The notes: generated by a model from the sequence alone, not told the origin. A stretch of DNA of 64,000 bases from an uncultured Prevotellaceae bacterium (GCA_900315565.1 OMZS01000011.1:62001-126000); one strand, 5' to 3'. Numbered from the stretch's first letter, positions 15,799-24,839 are shown. Program-made: numbers and translations.

Positions 15799-16965
15799 TA
15801 CCTCAGACAAATAGGAAACATCGCGCTACGTGAACTCGACATCGTCGTGCGGAAAAACCGAATTTACGGTTTCTGCACGATTGTGTTCCCGCTGCTGCTG
15901 GTGCTGTTCTTCACCACGATGCTCGACCAGGGTCTGCCTCAGGACCTGCCCATCGGGGTAGTAGATCAGGACAACAGTGCCACGTCGCGCGGTCTGATCC
16001 GCAATCTCGACGCAATGCAAAGCTCACGCGTAGTGTATCGCTTTGCTTCGGTCACAGAGGCACGCAATGCCATGCAGGAGGGCAAGGTTTATGCCTACCT
16101 CTACATCCCTGATGGCACGGCTGCCAAGCTCTTGGCAGGACGGCAGCCGAAGATTTCGTACTACTACACGATGACTTGCCTGACTGCTGGTTCGATGGCT
16201 TCGAAGGACTTGAAAACCATAGGCATGCTTGGCTCGATGGCTGTAGGACAAGCCACCCTGAGTGCCAAAGGTGCATCGAAGCAGCAAATCAAAGCTGCAC
16301 TGCAGCCCGTGACCATCGACGCGCACATGATAGCCAACCCGCAGGGTAGCTACAACTACAGTTTGACTACTGTCTTCGTGCCGGGCATCCTGATGCTCTT
16401 CATGGCCTTGCTTTCGGCTTACTCCCTCGGCATGGAAATGAAATTCGACACGGGCAAGGAGTGGCTTGCCTTGGCCGACAACAACATTCTCGTGGCCATT
16501 ATCGGCAAGTACGTTATTCATGCGCTGGTGTTCCTGCTCGTGATGTTCCTCTTTCTGTACTACATCTTCAACGTGCTCCACTTCCCACATTTAGGCGGCG
16601 TATGGAGCATCGTTCGCATCACTCTTCTGCAGGTTGCCGGGTCGCTCGGTTTTGGCATCTTCGCCTTTGGTCTGATGCCCTCGCTGCGCATGTCGATGAG
16701 TATCAGTTCGCTGTGGTTTGTACTCGGTCTTTCGATGTGCGGCTCAGCCTTCCCCATCATGGGCATGGACGCGCCGCTGCAGGCCATGTCGTGGCTGTTT
16801 CCCCTGCGCCACTATTGGATGCTCTATCAGGCGACGGTGCTCAACGGATTCCCCGTCATCGATGTATGGTTCCACCTGGTGGCACTCGTGGCCTTCACGC
16901 TGCTGCCCTGGTTCGTACTCCGTAAAGTAAAAAACGCAATGCTGAATTATGTCTTTATTCCTTAA
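15793..16965 (+). CDS. ABC-2 type export permease, first subunit
   Basis: 390 residues. TM1 (about 24-44), a long periplasmic domain (VGVVDQDNSATSRGLIRNLDA...), then five C-terminal TM helices from about residue 190 (VFVPGILMLFMALLSAYSLGMEM ...). This is the YhhJ/YbhR/ABC2_membrane_3 layout. Start is GTG, chosen because the family's N-terminal amphipathic stretch (KYLRQIGNIALRELDIVVRKNRIYG) lies directly after it; the next ATG would remove TM1. The second permease gene overlaps its last 17 bp, so translation is probably coupled. No nucleotide-binding subunit is present in the operon. Confidence 0.9.
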   Translation: MKYLRQIGNIALRELDIVVRKNRIYGFCTIVFPLLLVLFFTTMLDQGLPQDLPIGVVDQDNSATSRGLIRNLDAMQSSRVVYRFASVTEARNAMQEGKVYAYLYIPDGTAAKLLAGRQPKISYYYTMTCLTAGSMASKDLKTIGMLGSMAVGQATLSAKGASKQQIKAALQPVTIDAHMIANPQGSYNYSLTTVFVPGILMLFMALLSAYSLGMEMKFDTGKEWLALADNNILVAIIGKYVIHALVFLLVMFLFLYYIFNVLHFPHLGGVWSIVRITLLQVAGSLGFGIFAFGLMPSLRMSMSISSLWFVLGLSMCGSAFPIMGMDAPLQAMSWLFPLRHYWMLYQATVLNGFPVIDVWFHLVALVAFTLLPWFVLRKVKNAMLNYVFIP

Positions 16966-18154
16966 TAGATTACGCGAGCACTTCAGCGATGTGCTCTATA
17001 TATGGCGCCACGAAATGGTCAAAGTCGTCAAGGACGAGGGTGTGCTCATGTTCCTTGTCATTGTGCCGCTGGCCTACCCGTTGCTCTACTCGTGGGTTTA
17101 CAACAACGAGTCGCTCCACGAGGTACCAGTGGTGGTGGTCGATCAGTCACACTCCGCACTTTCGCGACAATTCATCAAGGACTGTAATGCCTCGCCCGAT
17201 GTCAATGTGAAATATTATGCCGAAGACCTTGACGAGGCCCGCTCGTTGGTCAGCCGACAGATAGTCAAAGGCATTTATCTTATCCCTGCCGACTTCGGTG
17301 AGCGCATCAATCGTGGCGAGCAAGCCACCGTCAGCGTTTATTGCGACATGTCGCTCATGCTTGCCTACAAGGCTGTTTATCAGACAGCTATGGTTGAGGC
17401 CGGACGGCTTGGCGCGGGCCTGAAGATGAAGAAGGCGGGCAACTTCTCCAAACGCGAGGATGCCATCACGGCGCAGCCGCTGGCTGTCGATGACGTGGCC
17501 ATGTTCAACCCTTCGGGCGGTTATGGCTCGTGCGTGTTGCCTGCCGTGCTCATGATTCTGTTGCAGCAGGCACTTGCTCTGGGAATTGGCATGGCTGCAG
17601 GTACCACCCGCGAGCGCCACCGCAACGGTCAGCTCATCCCCGACGATGACCCGCATTTTCGGGGTGCCTACCGCATCGTTTGGGGCAAGGCTCTCTGCTA
17701 TGGCATGATGGGTGCCGTGGCCGCCGCCTACTTGTCGATGGCTGTCCCACGTATGTTCTCCTTCCCGCAGATGGCCAACGGCTGGACACTGTTTTGGATG
17801 CTTTTGCCCTACACCATGGCCTGCATCTTCTTCGGTATGACCGTGTCGTGTCTTGTGCGCTACCGTGAGAATGTGATGCTGCTGATGGTGTTCGTTTCCG
17901 TGCCGTTGCTCTTCCTGACGGGTGTGTCGTGGCCACAGTCGAGCATTCCCGGCTACTGGCAGGGTGTTTCGTGGCTCTTCCCAAGCACCTTTGGTGTGCG
18001 CGCCTTCATTCGCATCAACTCGATGGGGGCCACCCTCAACCAGATTCTGCCAGAAATCCGTATTCTCTGGATTCAGGCTGCCGCTTATCTCGGCATGGCC
18101 TGCCTCGTTTATCGCCACCAGTTCAGGCTGGCGCGCAAATACGGCAACAACTAA
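16949..18154 (+). CDS. ABC-2 type export permease, second subunit
   Basis: 401 residues with the same architecture as its neighbour: TM1 (VLMFLVIVPLAYPLLYSWVY), a periplasmic domain starting VPVVVVDQSHSALSRQFIKD, and a C-terminal TM cluster from GGYGSCVLPAVLMILLQQALALGIGM. The two presumably form a heterodimer. A conserved extra loop (GTTRERHRNGQLIPDD) between TM helices is seen in Bacteroidota members. It overlaps the first permease by 17 bp. Together with the upstream TolC and adaptor this is a trans-envelope exporter; cargo unknown. Confidence 0.9.
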   Translation: MSLFLNRLREHFSDVLYIWRHEMVKVVKDEGVLMFLVIVPLAYPLLYSWVYNNESLHEVPVVVVDQSHSALSRQFIKDCNASPDVNVKYYAEDLDEARSLVSRQIVKGIYLIPADFGERINRGEQATVSVYCDMSLMLAYKAVYQTAMVEAGRLGAGLKMKKAGNFSKREDAITAQPLAVDDVAMFNPSGGYGSCVLPAVLMILLQQALALGIGMAAGTTRERHRNGQLIPDDDPHFRGAYRIVWGKALCYGMMGAVAAAYLSMAVPRMFSFPQMANGWTLFWMLLPYTMACIFFGMTVSCLVRYRENVMLLMVFVSVPLLFLTGVSWPQSSIPGYWQGVSWLFPSTFGVRAFIRINSMGATLNQILPEIRILWIQAAAYLGMACLVYRHQFRLARKYGNN

Positions 18155-18165
18155 ACTGGAATAAA

Positions 18166-18188
18166 AAACGAGAAGGAAAATCTCGTTT
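18166..18188 (+). terminator. possible terminator after the export operon
   Basis: AAACGAGA (18166-18173) pairs with TCTCGTTT (18181-18188) across a 7-nt loop. There is no long T-run, so this is weak. A GATGATGATGATGATGG microsatellite follows at about 18202-18218. Confidence 0.35.
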
Positions 18189-18250
18189 GAACAACTGCCA
18201 TTGATGATGATGATGATGGCAGCTATACCTGACACTAATTAGATGAAACC

Positions 18251-18771
18251 ATGAGACTGCACGCTGTTATATTCCTTCTGATGTTCGTTTCGCCGGGAGC
18301 CCTTGCCGGGAATCCGGTGAAACGGTTGTTGATGAGTGCCGACAGCCTGTTGCAGAAGCATTATTATAAGGTGGACTACGACACGGCCTACATCAGCCGA
18401 TCATCAGGCAAAATAGGTTTGAAAGCATGGGGCAGTCTCTCCGGGGCAAGCCTCAGGGCTCATGGCGAAAACACCAAGGCAAATCTGAAAACCAACATGA
18501 AAAGCTCCATCAGCTCTTTCACTTCTCATTTGTGCCCAATCTGATGGTATGGACAAGAAACAACATAGAGATAGGCGGTGAGAAACAACACACCCACACC
18601 AAATTCCCCACAGTGCTGGTAAATGGCCGTTTAGGAGCTGTTTACTTCTTCAATCCACGTCACTTCATAGGCCTATATGGTGTTGCCAACACTCTTTTGA
18701 AGCGTAAGAGTGAGACAGAACTCGTGGAGAACAAATGGATTGTCAGGACATTTTACGGCATGAGAATATAA
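18251..18771 (+). pseudogene. DUF4421-family gene with internal deletion and frameshift
   Basis: The first part encodes a signal peptide and the N-terminal DUF4421 pattern (ADSLLQKHYYKVDYDTAYISRSSGKIGLK, then SLSGASLRAHG) and stops at 18544. The last part, in the +1 frame from about 18500 to 18771, encodes the family's C-terminal pattern: FVPNLMVWTRNNIEIGG, FPTVLVNGRLGAVYFFNPRHFIGL and NKWIVRTFYGMRI. The central roughly 200 residues that normally join these parts are missing. Full-length relatives are about 320-380 residues; together the pieces give only about 170. A disabled copy with an out-of-frame deletion is the simplest reading. Confidence 0.7.
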
Positions 18772-18801
18772 GAAGAAAGTTTTTAAAACAATAAATATTG
18801 A

Positions 18802-21204
18802 ATGATTATGAAGAAATCCGACCTCAAACTATTGTTGTTTGTCACAACACTGATGGTAGCCACGACGGCTTCTGCCCAAATTCATCATGGCATCGCCTTC
18901 GATTTGGGCAAGTCCAGCAAGAAAGACTCTGCACGCGTTACTAACTTCGGTTTTGGTCTTGTTCATAATACCGACACGCTGAAGGGCCTTCAGCTGAATG
19001 GCATACAAAACTATGCCCGAAACGTAAACGGCGTGCAGTTGTCGAGTTTCTCCAACATCTCTGGCTCGCCGATGAAGGCACTCCAGTTCAGTGGCATCAC
19101 AAATATTTCGATGGGTATGGAAAAGGGTGCCCAGATAGCCGGTCTGTTGAACATCTCGTCGGGAATGATGAGAGGTTTGCAATTGGGTACCTACAACTAT
19201 GCCGACCGATTGAGCGGAGCCCAAATAGGCGTATTCAATGTAGCAGATTCGCATCCAAAGGGCTGGCAGATTGGGCTTGTCAACTATACGAAAGACGGTG
19301 GCGGGCACAAAATAGGCCTGGTGAATGTGAACCCTACGACTACCGTTGATGTAATGGCCTTTGTCGGCACCAGCTCAAAACTTAACTCTGCCATCCGTTT
19401 CCGCAACCGTAGCACCTATAACATCGTTGGTTTTGGAACCCACTATATGGGATTCGACGAGGAGTTTTCTGGTGCTTTCTTCTACCGCTTAGGCCAGTAT
19501 GCCCAACTCTCGCCAAAATTCTCACTCAGCGCCGACATTGGCTATTATCACATAGAGACTTTCCAAAAGCATAGCGAAGAGACACCCGAACGCCTTTTTT
19601 CCATTCAGGCCCGTCTGAATGCCGACTATCAGCTGACACGCAATCTGGGTCTGTTTGCCTCGATAGGTTATGGCGACACACGCTATTATTATCACGAGAA
19701 AAAATATCGCAGCCGCATGCTGGCTGAGGCAGGACTGACATTCCGCTACCCTCACAACATGAACCGTAATACGGCCGTAGTACACAGGAGCGAGGACGAT
19801 TCGCCTGCCGACTCGCTGATGGCACTCGGACTGGGCAAGAAGCATCCTTGGTGGGCACTGGCTCAGGTGACTGGAGTAAACGTATTTGTTCACTGCTTCG
19901 ACCGTTTTGCCATGAACGCCGACTTTGCACAGACCACCTTGCACACCTGGGGCGAGAATTTCAAGAACGGCTTTGTATGGGACAACGACCAGTTCTCTAC
20001 CAACCTGTTCATGCATCCTTATCATGGCAATCTTTACTTCAACTCGGCCCGCTCACAGGGACTTAACTTCTGGGAGTCGGCACCCTTTGCCATGATAGGC
20101 TCGTTGGAGTGGGAATTTCTCGGTGAGATAGAGCCGCCCGCTATCAACGACCTCATTGCCACCACCTTTGGCGGTATCTGTATTGGCGAAATCACCAACC
20201 GCATCAGCCGCATTTTCCTCGACGATTCAAAACGAGGCTGGCCAAGATTCTGGCGCGAATTGGGAGCCACTATCTTCAACCCCATGGGACAGCTGAAACG
20301 TTTTGCTACGGGCGATGCATGGAGAGTGAGGAGCGACCATTATCGCTACCACGACTACAACCGCAATCCGGTAGAAATATCCTTGTCGCTGGGCGACCGC
20401 TATCTGGCCGACGATGGCAGTTTCTTTAAGGGTGAGCACAATCCTTATATCGACCTTTCAATGCAATATGGCGACCCCGTGAACGAGGATGAGCACAATG
20501 CCCCGTACGATTTCTTCGAGACTCAACTGGTTTTCGGACTGTCGAAGAACCAGCCCATCCTGAATCAGGTACACCTGTTGGGCCGCTTATGGAGCACACC
20601 CATGATTGAGCGAAAAAACATCAAAGGTGAGGTGGGCATTTACCAGCATTTCGACTATTTCGACTCAAAACCCGTGAAGGACGGCTCCGACCTGACTCCT
20701 TACCGCATCAGCGAAGCCGCTGCATTCGGACTGGGTGCCATCGTACAGATGCCCGAGGTGGGCGCCCTCTCGCACCTCGAGCAGCGCATCTTCCTCACCG
20801 GCATTCTGCTGGGCGGAACAAAGAGCGACTACTATAGCATCATCGACCGCGACTATAACATGGGCAGTGGTTACAGCGTGAAGACCAAGACGCACATGGA
20901 ACTGCGCCACTTTGGGCGTTTCATCCTCAATGCCCATTATTATCGCATTTACACGTGGAAAGGCTATGAGCAGAAAGACATGTCGAATCTTACTCAAGAA
21001 GACATGCTGCACCTGAATTCGCAGGGCGATAAGGGCCATGCCGCCCTGCTTGTCGTCAACCCGATGACAGAGTTCGACATCACTCGCAACTGGAGCATCA
21101 CACTCGCGGGGTCCTATTTCGCCCGCCGCACCCACTACAAGTTCTACGACAACGTGAAAGCCAATACCTTCGAGATTCGGCTGGGTGCCACCATACATCT
21201 GTGA
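18802..21204 (+). CDS. DUF3943 domain outer-membrane-associated protein with LA_2272-like repeats
   Basis: 800 residues, signal peptide ending near TASA. Residues about 45-170 are short repeats of the type GLQLNGIQNYARNVNGVQLSSFSN and GAQIAGLLNISSGMMRGLQLG, as in surface proteins with LA_2272-type repeats. A short barrel-like stretch follows, then the DUF3943 block: NQFSTNLFMHPYHGNLYFNSARSQGLNFWES (here DNDQFSTN...), EWEFLGEIEPPAINDLIATT, GEITNRISRIFLDD and WRELGATIFNPMGQLKR. The end ANTFEIRLGATIHL is beta-strand-like. Probably an outer-membrane protein; function unknown. ATG at 18808 (MKKSDLK) is an equally good start. Confidence 0.85.
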   Translation: MIMKKSDLKLLLFVTTLMVATTASAQIHHGIAFDLGKSSKKDSARVTNFGFGLVHNTDTLKGLQLNGIQNYARNVNGVQLSSFSNISGSPMKALQFSGITNISMGMEKGAQIAGLLNISSGMMRGLQLGTYNYADRLSGAQIGVFNVADSHPKGWQIGLVNYTKDGGGHKIGLVNVNPTTTVDVMAFVGTSSKLNSAIRFRNRSTYNIVGFGTHYMGFDEEFSGAFFYRLGQYAQLSPKFSLSADIGYYHIETFQKHSEETPERLFSIQARLNADYQLTRNLGLFASIGYGDTRYYYHEKKYRSRMLAEAGLTFRYPHNMNRNTAVVHRSEDDSPADSLMALGLGKKHPWWALAQVTGVNVFVHCFDRFAMNADFAQTTLHTWGENFKNGFVWDNDQFSTNLFMHPYHGNLYFNSARSQGLNFWESAPFAMIGSLEWEFLGEIEPPAINDLIATTFGGICIGEITNRISRIFLDDSKRGWPRFWRELGATIFNPMGQLKRFATGDAWRVRSDHYRYHDYNRNPVEISLSLGDRYLADDGSFFKGEHNPYIDLSMQYGDPVNEDEHNAPYDFFETQLVFGLSKNQPILNQVHLLGRLWSTPMIERKNIKGEVGIYQHFDYFDSKPVKDGSDLTPYRISEAAAFGLGAIVQMPEVGALSHLEQRIFLTGILLGGTKSDYYSIIDRDYNMGSGYSVKTKTHMELRHFGRFILNAHYYRIYTWKGYEQKDMSNLTQEDMLHLNSQGDKGHAALLVVNPMTEFDITRNWSITLAGSYFARRTHYKFYDNVKANTFEIRLGATIHL

Positions 21205-21206
21205 TA

Positions 21207-21268
21207 TTAACGTTAACGTCAACGATAACTCATAACTCCTAACTCCTATCTCTTAACTCCTAACTCCA
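21207..21268. repeat. composite repeat fragment, reverse orientation
   Basis: AACGTCAACGATAACTC is close to the reverse complement of the linker start at 12158-12180. It is followed by TAACTCC units (TCCTAACTCCTA...). The GAAGCTATTGTCTTG part of the linker and the AACTCCTTG array are absent here. Confidence 0.65.
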
Positions 21269-21302
21269 AAAAGAAGAATCTTGGAAAAAAAACACAAAAA
21301 TG

Positions 21303-21334
21303 TTTGGGGTGTTCAAAAAATCTTTGTACTTTTG
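21303..21334 (+). promoter_or_regulatory. predicted promoter of tRNA-Val
   Basis: -33 TTTG (21303-21306), 20-nt spacer, -7 TACTTTTG (21327-21334). This is a good match to the Bacteroidota consensus, 19 nt before the tRNA. Confidence 0.75.
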
Positions 21335-21353
21335 CAGCCGCAAGTACAATTTC

Positions 21354-21428
21354 AGGGGCGTAGCCCAGTTGGTTTAGAGCGCTGCAGTCACATTGCAGAG
21401 GTCCCCGGTTCGAGCCCGGGCGTCCCTA
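21354..21428 (+). tRNA. tRNA-Val (CAC)
   Basis: 75 nt folding as a cloverleaf: acceptor stem AGGGGCG/CGTCCCT (with one G-U), discriminator A, anticodon stem CTGCA/TGCAG with loop GTCACAT giving anticodon CAC (codon GUG), and T-arm CCCGG-TTCGAGC-CCGGG. The D-stem GCCC/GAGC has one C-A mismatch. No CCA is encoded. It stands alone, with a strong promoter upstream. Confidence 0.92.
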
Positions 21429-21507
21429 CGTTGCAAGCAAGGAATCCACATTTGATGGGTTCCTTTTTCTTTTCCAACGAAACAAATCAAAAAACGAGCA
21501 CGTTTTA

Positions 21508-21539
21508 TTTGGCTTTTTGCTCAGTTATCAGTAACTTTG
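21508..21539 (+). promoter_or_regulatory. predicted promoter of the DEAD-box helicase gene
   Basis: -33 TTTG (21508-21511), 20-nt spacer, -7 TAACTTTG (21532-21539); the start codon lies 78 nt further on, leaving a long 5' leader, which is common for cold-inducible helicases. Confidence 0.7.
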
Positions 21540-21617
21540 CAGCCGAAAATAAAGTAGTCTCTTGAAACAGAAGTATTTGAGAGGCAAAGAGAATCATCCG
21601 TTAATAATAAGTTTAGA

Positions 21618-23513
21618 TTGAAAACATTCGCAGAATTGGGCGTCAGCGAGCAGATTCGCCGCGCCATTGAAGAACTGGGATTCGTCAGTCCAATGCCAGT
21701 TCAAGAAGAAGTTATCCCCCATTTGTTAGAAAACAGCGAGCAAGACCTTATTGCTCTCGCACAAACAGGCACGGGCAAGACCGCAGCCTTTGGCCTGCCA
21801 TTGTTGCAACGGCTGGATGCCGGCAACAAAGCCACCCAAGCACTTATTCTCTCGCCGACACGCGAATTGTGTCTGCAAATCACCGACGACCTGCGCGACT
21901 TTGCAAAGTACATGCCCGAGGTGCGCATAGTGCCCGTCTATGGTGGCACCGACATCATGCTGCAGATAAAAGCATTGCAGCGCGGAGCGCAGATTATAGT
22001 GGCTACCCCCGGACGACTGATTGACCTGATGGGACGCGGCAAGGTGCATCTTGAAGAAGTGCACAACGTGGTGCTCGACGAGGCCGACGAAATGCTCAAC
22101 ATGGGATTCTCTGAGAGCATCAACGCCATTTTCGAGGGTATTCCTGCCGACCGCAACACACTACTCTTCTCGGCTACCATGAGCCGCGAAATAGAAAAGA
22201 TAGCCATGAACTATCTGCACGACCACAAGGAAATTGTGGTGGGCAGCCGCAACGAGGGCGCCGAAAACGTGAACCACATCTATTACATGGTGAACGCCAA
22301 AGATAAGTATCTGGCCTTGAAACGCATTGTGGATTTCTATCCCAAAATATTTGCCATTATTTTCTGTCGCACAAAGATTGAGACACAGGAAATTGCCGAC
22401 AAACTGATAAAAGACGGCTACAACGCCGAGGCGCTGCACGGCGACCTCAGTCAGCAACAGCGCGACCTCACCATGCAGAAGTTCCGCCGCCACCTGACGC
22501 AACTGCTCGTAGCTACCGACGTGGCTGCACGCGGACTCGATGTAGATGATCTGACGCATGTCATCAACTTTGGACTTCCCGATGACATAGAGAACTACAC
22601 CCACCGTTCGGGCCGCACAGGACGTGCCGGAAAAAAAGGTACCAGCATCAGCATCGTTCACTCGCGCGAAAAACACAAGATACGTGCCATTGAAAAGGAA
22701 ATTGGGAAGGAATTTGTAGAAGGCGAAATGCCAACAGCCCAAGAAATCTGCAAGAAACAGCTCTACAAAGTGATGGACAAGATTCTGAAAACCGATGTCG
22801 ATGAAACACAGATTGCCACTTTCATGACCGACATCATCCGTTACTTTGAATACATAGACAAAGAAGACCTCATCAAGAAAATCGTTTCGCTGGAATTCGG
22901 AAAATTCCTGGCCTACTATGCCAGCGCGCCTGAAATAGAGAAGCCAAAGGAAAGAGGAAAGAGAAGAGAGGAAAGAGGTGAGAGAAGAGGAGAAAGAAAC
23001 CAAGGCTCAAAGTTCAAAGGCCAAGGTTCAAAGTCAAGGGATGGTCGCCGTCAGGCTGAACCGGGCTACACGCGTCTGTTTATCAATCTGGGCAAAGACG
23101 ACGGTTTCTATCCTGGCGAAATGATGCAGATGCTCAACCGCAACCTGCACGAACGTCAGGCCGTAGGTCACATCGACCTGCTGGGCAAGTTCTCTTATTT
23201 TGAAGTCCCTTCGAAAGATGCCCGCCGGGTGATGAAAGCACTGAACGGCATTTTCCACAAGGGGCGCGAGGTGCGCTGCAACGAAGCCGACGAGCCGATG
23301 AAATCGGGCAAAACAGAGCGTAAGTCCCGCCGCGACAGCGATCCGAAAGCTAAGTATCCGAAAGATTTCACAGGCAACAGGCAAAAAACCTCAAAAGGAA
23401 AGAAGAAGTCTGCCAAGGCAGAAGAATTTTTCGATGAAAACGGCAATAAATATGATTGGCGCGAACTGATGAACGCGGGAAATCCTACTTTGAAGAAAAA
23501 CAAAAAGAAGTGA
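21618..23513 (+). CDS. DEAD-box ATP-dependent RNA helicase (DeaD/CsdA-like) with DbpA-type RNA-binding domain
   Basis: 631 residues. Q-motif region FAELGVSEQIRRAIEELGFVSPMPVQ, Walker A AQTGTGKT, PTREL, TPGRLIDL, VLDEADEML, SAT and HRSGRTGRAG form a complete helicase core (1-370). A low-complexity Arg/Glu/Gly/Ser linker (about 440-478) leads to a DbpA-like RNA-binding domain (YTRLFINLGKDDGFYPGEM...DLLGKFSYFEVP). It remodels structured RNA in ribosome assembly or mRNA turnover. The start is TTG, chosen because the Q-motif follows directly and no upstream ATG is in frame. The linker DNA is purine-rich and repeat-like. Confidence 0.94.
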   Translation: MKTFAELGVSEQIRRAIEELGFVSPMPVQEEVIPHLLENSEQDLIALAQTGTGKTAAFGLPLLQRLDAGNKATQALILSPTRELCLQITDDLRDFAKYMPEVRIVPVYGGTDIMLQIKALQRGAQIIVATPGRLIDLMGRGKVHLEEVHNVVLDEADEMLNMGFSESINAIFEGIPADRNTLLFSATMSREIEKIAMNYLHDHKEIVVGSRNEGAENVNHIYYMVNAKDKYLALKRIVDFYPKIFAIIFCRTKIETQEIADKLIKDGYNAEALHGDLSQQQRDLTMQKFRRHLTQLLVATDVAARGLDVDDLTHVINFGLPDDIENYTHRSGRTGRAGKKGTSISIVHSREKHKIRAIEKEIGKEFVEGEMPTAQEICKKQLYKVMDKILKTDVDETQIATFMTDIIRYFEYIDKEDLIKKIVSLEFGKFLAYYASAPEIEKPKERGKRREERGERRGERNQGSKFKGQGSKSRDGRRQAEPGYTRLFINLGKDDGFYPGEMMQMLNRNLHERQAVGHIDLLGKFSYFEVPSKDARRVMKALNGIFHKGREVRCNEADEPMKSGKTERKSRRDSDPKAKYPKDFTGNRQKTSKGKKKSAKAEEFFDENGNKYDWRELMNAGNPTLKKNKKK

Positions 23514-23523
23514 CCAAAAAGGA

Positions 23524-23604
23524 ATGCTCATGGCAGCTGTGCTCATGCTGAGCTTGTCTGCTGTTGCTGTAACCAATAACATTTGTTTTCGACTATGGTA
23601 CTGA
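23524..23604 (+). CDS. 26-codon hydrophobic leader-like ORF
   Basis: Encodes MLMAAVLMLSLSAVAVTNN and seven more residues, resembling a signal peptide without a mature protein. Its stop codon overlaps the ATG (23595) of the next gene by reading-frame offset, so it could couple translation of that membrane protein or be a remnant of a lost exported protein. There is no independent support that it is translated. Confidence 0.25.
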   Translation: MLMAAVLMLSLSAVAVTNNICFRLWY

Positions 23605-24827
23605 ATTACATTTGGATAGCATTTTTCCTGATTGCCTTTGTTATTGCATTGGTGAAACTTGTGGTGATGGGCGATACGACCGTGTTCCCGGCGATGATGG
23701 ACTCCACGTTCTCGTCGTCGAAAACGGCCTTTGAGATTTCGTTGGGATTAACAGGCGTGCTTGCCCTGTGGCTGGGAGTCATGAAAATAGGCGAGCGAGG
23801 CGGTGTCGTGAATCTGTTGGCGCGACTGCTTAGCCCCGTGTTCACCCGCCTGTTTCCTGACATACCCAAAGGACACCCCGTGACGGGCAGCATCTTTATG
23901 AATATTGCAGCCAACATGCTGGGACTAGACAATGCCGCTACCCCGCTAGGCCTCAAGGCCATGGAACAACTGCAAGAACTGAACACCAAAAAGGATACTG
24001 CCACCAACCCGATGATTATGTTTTTGGTGCTCAACACCAGCGGACTGACACTGATTCCGGTCAGTATCCTGGTTTACAGGGTACAGCTCGGAGCAGCCCA
24101 GCCCACCGACGTGTTTATTCCCATTTTGCTGGCTACATTCTTCTCTACACTGGCCGGCATCATCATCACCAGTCTTTATCAGCGCATCAACCTGCTGAAC
24201 CGCACCATGCTGCTCACACTTGGCATCATGTCGGCTGTGGTGGCCACCATTATCTGGGGCTTTGGCCGTATGTCGAAAGAGCAAATGGACGTGGCGAGCA
24301 CCTCGACAGCCAACATTATGCTGATGGTTATCATCATCGGCTTCATTTTGGCAGGCATGCGCAAGCGGGTGAATGTTTATGATGCCTTTATCGAAGGAGC
24401 AAAAGACGGTTTCCAAACTGCCGTGCGAATTATTCCCTATCTGGTGGCCATACTGGTGGCTATCGGTGTTTTCCGTGCCTCGGGAGCCATGGACATGCTG
24501 GTTGACGGCGTGCGCTGGTGTGTGGAGGCCTGCGGAGGCAACTCCGACTTTGTAGGAGCTCTGCCCACAGCCCTGATGAAACCGCTTTCGGGAAGTGGGG
24601 CACGCGGTATGATGGTAGATGCCATGACCACCTACGGAGCCGACTCGTTTGTGGGCCGACTGAGCTGTGTGTTCCAAGGCAGCACCGACACCACATTCTA
24701 CATTTTGGCTGTTTATTTCGGCAGTGTGGGCATACGCTATACGCGCCACGCCGTGGCTTGCGGCCTGCTGGCCGATTTGGCCGGCATTATAGCTGCCATC
24801 GCCATCTGTTACATGTTTTTTGGATAA
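23595..24827 (+). CDS. fused spore-maturation-protein A/B-like membrane protein (nucleoside recognition/Gate domains)
   Basis: 410 residues, about ten TM helices. Two Gate (nucleoside_rec) domains are joined in one chain: the first includes PVTGSIFMNIAANMLGLDNAATPLGLKAMEQL, the SpmA signature, and the second includes ALPTALMKPLSGSGARGMMVD and SCVFQGSTDTTFYILAVYFGSVG, the SpmB signature. In non-sporulating Bacteroidota the fused form is a housekeeping membrane protein of unknown transport function. ATG (MVLNYIWIAF) is preferred over a TTG four codons upstream. A flippase gene follows after 12 bp. Confidence 0.9.
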   Translation: MVLNYIWIAFFLIAFVIALVKLVVMGDTTVFPAMMDSTFSSSKTAFEISLGLTGVLALWLGVMKIGERGGVVNLLARLLSPVFTRLFPDIPKGHPVTGSIFMNIAANMLGLDNAATPLGLKAMEQLQELNTKKDTATNPMIMFLVLNTSGLTLIPVSILVYRVQLGAAQPTDVFIPILLATFFSTLAGIIITSLYQRINLLNRTMLLTLGIMSAVVATIIWGFGRMSKEQMDVASTSTANIMLMVIIIGFILAGMRKRVNVYDAFIEGAKDGFQTAVRIIPYLVAILVAIGVFRASGAMDMLVDGVRWCVEACGGNSDFVGALPTALMKPLSGSGARGMMVDAMTTYGADSFVGRLSCVFQGSTDTTFYILAVYFGSVGIRYTRHAVACGLLADLAGIIAAIAICYMFFG

Positions 24828-24839
24828 CCACTTCAGGAC

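Noticed and set aside
21281-21565. 94-codon ORF over the tRNA-Val region
   Set aside because: It runs through a perfectly folding tRNA gene and its promoter and has no protein-like features.
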